Of a DNA stretch of 45,563 nucleotides, positions 44,319-45,563 are shown piece by piece; position 1 is the stretch's first letter; the number at the start of each line of letters is the position of its first letter. The notes beneath the pieces are model-generated. The model saw only the letters and a program-made list of their open reading frames with translations, ran no database searches and was not told where the DNA came from. Position numbers and translations under genes: made by a program. The DNA is from Cytophagales bacterium (lineage in GTDB: Bacteria > Bacteroidota > Bacteroidia > Cytophagales > Spirosomataceae), in NCBI GenBank assembly GCA_013298125.1, contig JAAFJP010000041.1, positions 1-45,563 of the forward strand, given 5' to 3'.

Positions 44319-44999
44319 ATGGAAATTAATTATCTTTTTGAATTACTCTTTAAAAATCAGTATGACGGTTTCATAAGATACTATAAAAAATATGAAACTG
44401 AAATAAATGACAATCCACTTCTTCCAAATCCATTAAAAATTTTAATGAAAGAATTGGAAGATGATTTTGCAAATAAAAAACCTCAAAAAAGGACAACAGA
44501 GTGGGTAGGAGCTTTATATGGGGCACATTCTGGAAAAATTTTGCACCTTTCAAATGATTTGTTTGAGAGGCTCATTGTATGTTTAATAAAAATACATGAA
44601 GATTCGGATTTAGATTATTGTAAAAAATTATCAAAAATATTTCCTAATAATCCATTTTGTAAACAATTTTTAGATATTGATAAACACAAAGATAGTGCTG
44701 AGGAATATAGCAACATAATACGTTTTGAGCCTAAGTTTAAGAAAAATGAGCCTTTGGATGATGAAAAGAAAGCTATAACATTAAAGAAAAAGATGAAAAT
44801 AGATATTCTTGACAAGTTAGCATCACAGAGAAAAAGAACAACAATTGCTATGTTGTATGATATGACTAAAATCATGAATACATACTATAATGAGGAACTA
44901 TTTTATGAGTGTTTGAAAAGTTTAAAAAAGAATAAGAAAGTGATTTTTGCAGATATAAGTGATATATATTCTGAGGTACGCCTGCAAAACAAATTTTAA
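44319..44999 (+). CDS. Hypothetical protein, AT-rich gene
   Basis: A 226-aa protein not recognised. Lysine- and asparagine-rich, no signal peptide or membrane helix. An internal Lys-rich stretch (ITLKKKMKIDILDKLASQRK) is followed by a helix-strand C-terminus (TTIAMLYDMTKIMNTYYNEE, LFYECLKSLKKNKK), which might be a winged-helix type fold but cannot be asserted. Base composition is more AT-rich than uvrA, which suggests a later arrival. The gene starts 40 nt after uvrA. Low confidence in function, moderate in reality. Confidence 0.6.
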   Translation: MEINYLFELLFKNQYDGFIRYYKKYETEINDNPLLPNPLKILMKELEDDFANKKPQKRTTEWVGALYGAHSGKILHLSNDLFERLIVCLIKIHEDSDLDYCKKLSKIFPNNPFCKQFLDIDKHKDSAEEYSNIIRFEPKFKKNEPLDDEKKAITLKKKMKIDILDKLASQRKRTTIAMLYDMTKIMNTYYNEELFYECLKSLKKNKKVIFADISDIYSEVRLQNKF

Positions 45000-45055
45000 T
45001 GACATTTAGTTTAGTATCCCCGCCCTGTCATTTTTTCTTGGTCGGTAGAATCTCT

Positions 45056-45192
45056 CTGTCCCGTGGCTGTGTCTCCCGACCAGACAGCGTGCGAAAGCAA
45101 CACAGGTGTTTGATTATCAGTAAATTATGATTAAAAAAAATGGCGAGTTGCTTTCGCACGATGGTTGGTCGGGAGACAGAACCACGGGACAG
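45056..45192. repeat. Long inverted repeat with 46-nt arms
   Basis: CTGTCCCGTGG... at 45056-45101 is complementary to the segment 45147-45192, with five mismatches in 46. Both arms include TCTCCCGACCA and GTGCGAAAGCAAC (as complements). The loop is 45 nt. It may be a non-autonomous mobile palindrome. Confidence 0.85.
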
Positions 45193-45244
45193 GAAAGTTT
45201 CCCCACTGAAAAAGAATAGACAAATACTTTAATCAATAACTCAA

Positions 45245-45370
45245 ATGAAAAAACAAGAAATACCTTTTGAGATTGAGTATATTCAATCCAAACCTTTGAG
45301 TCAAAAGGAAAAAGAAAAACTGAGTGCCTTGATTTCAAAAAATAAATTAGAAATTCAAGCGAAAAAATAA
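45245..45370 (+). CDS. Small basic hypothetical protein (41 aa)
   Basis: An ATG at 45245 opens a 41-codon frame reading MKKQEIPFEIEYIQSKP and ending LISKNKLEIQAKK before TAA at 45368-45370. It is Lys/Glu-rich and probably helical. A 16-bp terminator follows immediately and an inverted repeat precedes it, giving the layout of a real small gene. Without other evidence it remains a candidate. Confidence 0.5.
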   Translation: MKKQEIPFEIEYIQSKPLSQKEKEKLSALISKNKLEIQAKK

Positions 45371-45410
45371 GAAAAGCCTTAAATCAATCAGATTTAAGGC
45401 TTTTCTATAA
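45370..45410 (+). terminator. Terminator after the 41-aa ORF
   Basis: AGAAAAGCCTTAAATC (45370-45385) and its exact complement (45391-45406) surround a 5-nt loop. It begins at the stop codon of the small gene. Confidence 0.85.
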
Positions 45411-45495
45411 TATGGCGACAAGAAAGACTTTTGAGTAATTAGGCTTTCCTTGAATGATATAACTAATTGATAATCAATATTTTATATTGAAATTA

Positions 45496-45537
45496 ATCCC
45501 CGAATATGCACTAATTTGGCATATTTCGGGGATTTTT
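45496..45537. terminator. Hairpin near the right edge
   Basis: ATCCCCGAA..ATGC (45496-45509) pairs with GCATATTTCGGGGAT (45519-45533) with one bulged base, followed by T residues. No gene ends at this point inside the window, so it probably ends a gene beyond the edge or an unseen short transcript. The stretch 45411-45495 shows nothing else. Confidence 0.7.
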
Positions 45538-45563
45538 GTATTTTAGATGTGCCAACAAAATTA

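Overview
The window is a piece of a low-GC Bacteroidota chromosome, most likely from the Cytophagales (Spirosomataceae/Cytophagaceae-like). The pointers are: promoters of the Bacteroidota type (TAnnTTTG at -7), a DUF1800/DUF1501 gene pair, a DUF2795 protein, an ECF sigma factor paired with an anti-sigma/outer-membrane-barrel fusion, a rhamnogalacturonyl hydrolase, a CrtI/CrtB carotenoid pair and a eukaryotic-type NADP isocitrate dehydrogenase. No genome sequence was available for comparison, so the lineage is an inference.

Layout. 1-342: end of an rRNA operon (23S 3' end, 5S, terminator). 398-1306: an LD-carboxypeptidase. 1474-7696: the most unusual region, a self-contained module. A NarL-type response regulator is followed at operon spacing by a 159-aa Cys/Ser/Thr-tailed protein, an APH-fold kinase and a HopA1-family protein. 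These face, tail to tail with a 116-nt overlap, a TPR histidine kinase. Kinase plus HopA1 is the enzyme pair of class V lanthipeptides and thioamitides, so this looks like a Bacteroidota RiPP cluster with a dedicated two-component system. Paired 16-bp palindromes (TACTGTCNNGWCAGTA) lie at both outer edges and tie the module together.

7890-14003: LytTR regulator, rhomboid protease, GH105-type hydrolase, CutC, DUF2795 protein and leucyl aminopeptidase, followed by a probable decayed membrane-protein gene. 14588-20509: an XRE regulator behind a lipoprotein, an M1 metallopeptidase and the crtI-crtB carotenoid genes. 21069-29089: DUF1800/DUF1501 secreted proteins, TatC, a VapBC-type toxin-antitoxin, GlyA, a thiol peroxidase-like protein and a secreted FN3-like protein. 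29164-38320: an all-minus block of envelope genes (ECF sigma with barrel-type anti-sigma, Ig-repeat lipoprotein, PepSY-repeat lipoprotein, TPR-CHAT protease, subtilase). 38599-45563: Icd, an exported MTA/SAH nucleosidase-like protein, a CxxC zinc protein, UvrA and two unknown small proteins.

Gene gaps are rich in long inverted repeats from several families (REPIN-like elements, translated palindromes). Many sit directly after stop codons and probably serve as terminators. No tRNA, CRISPR array, transposase or phage gene was seen.
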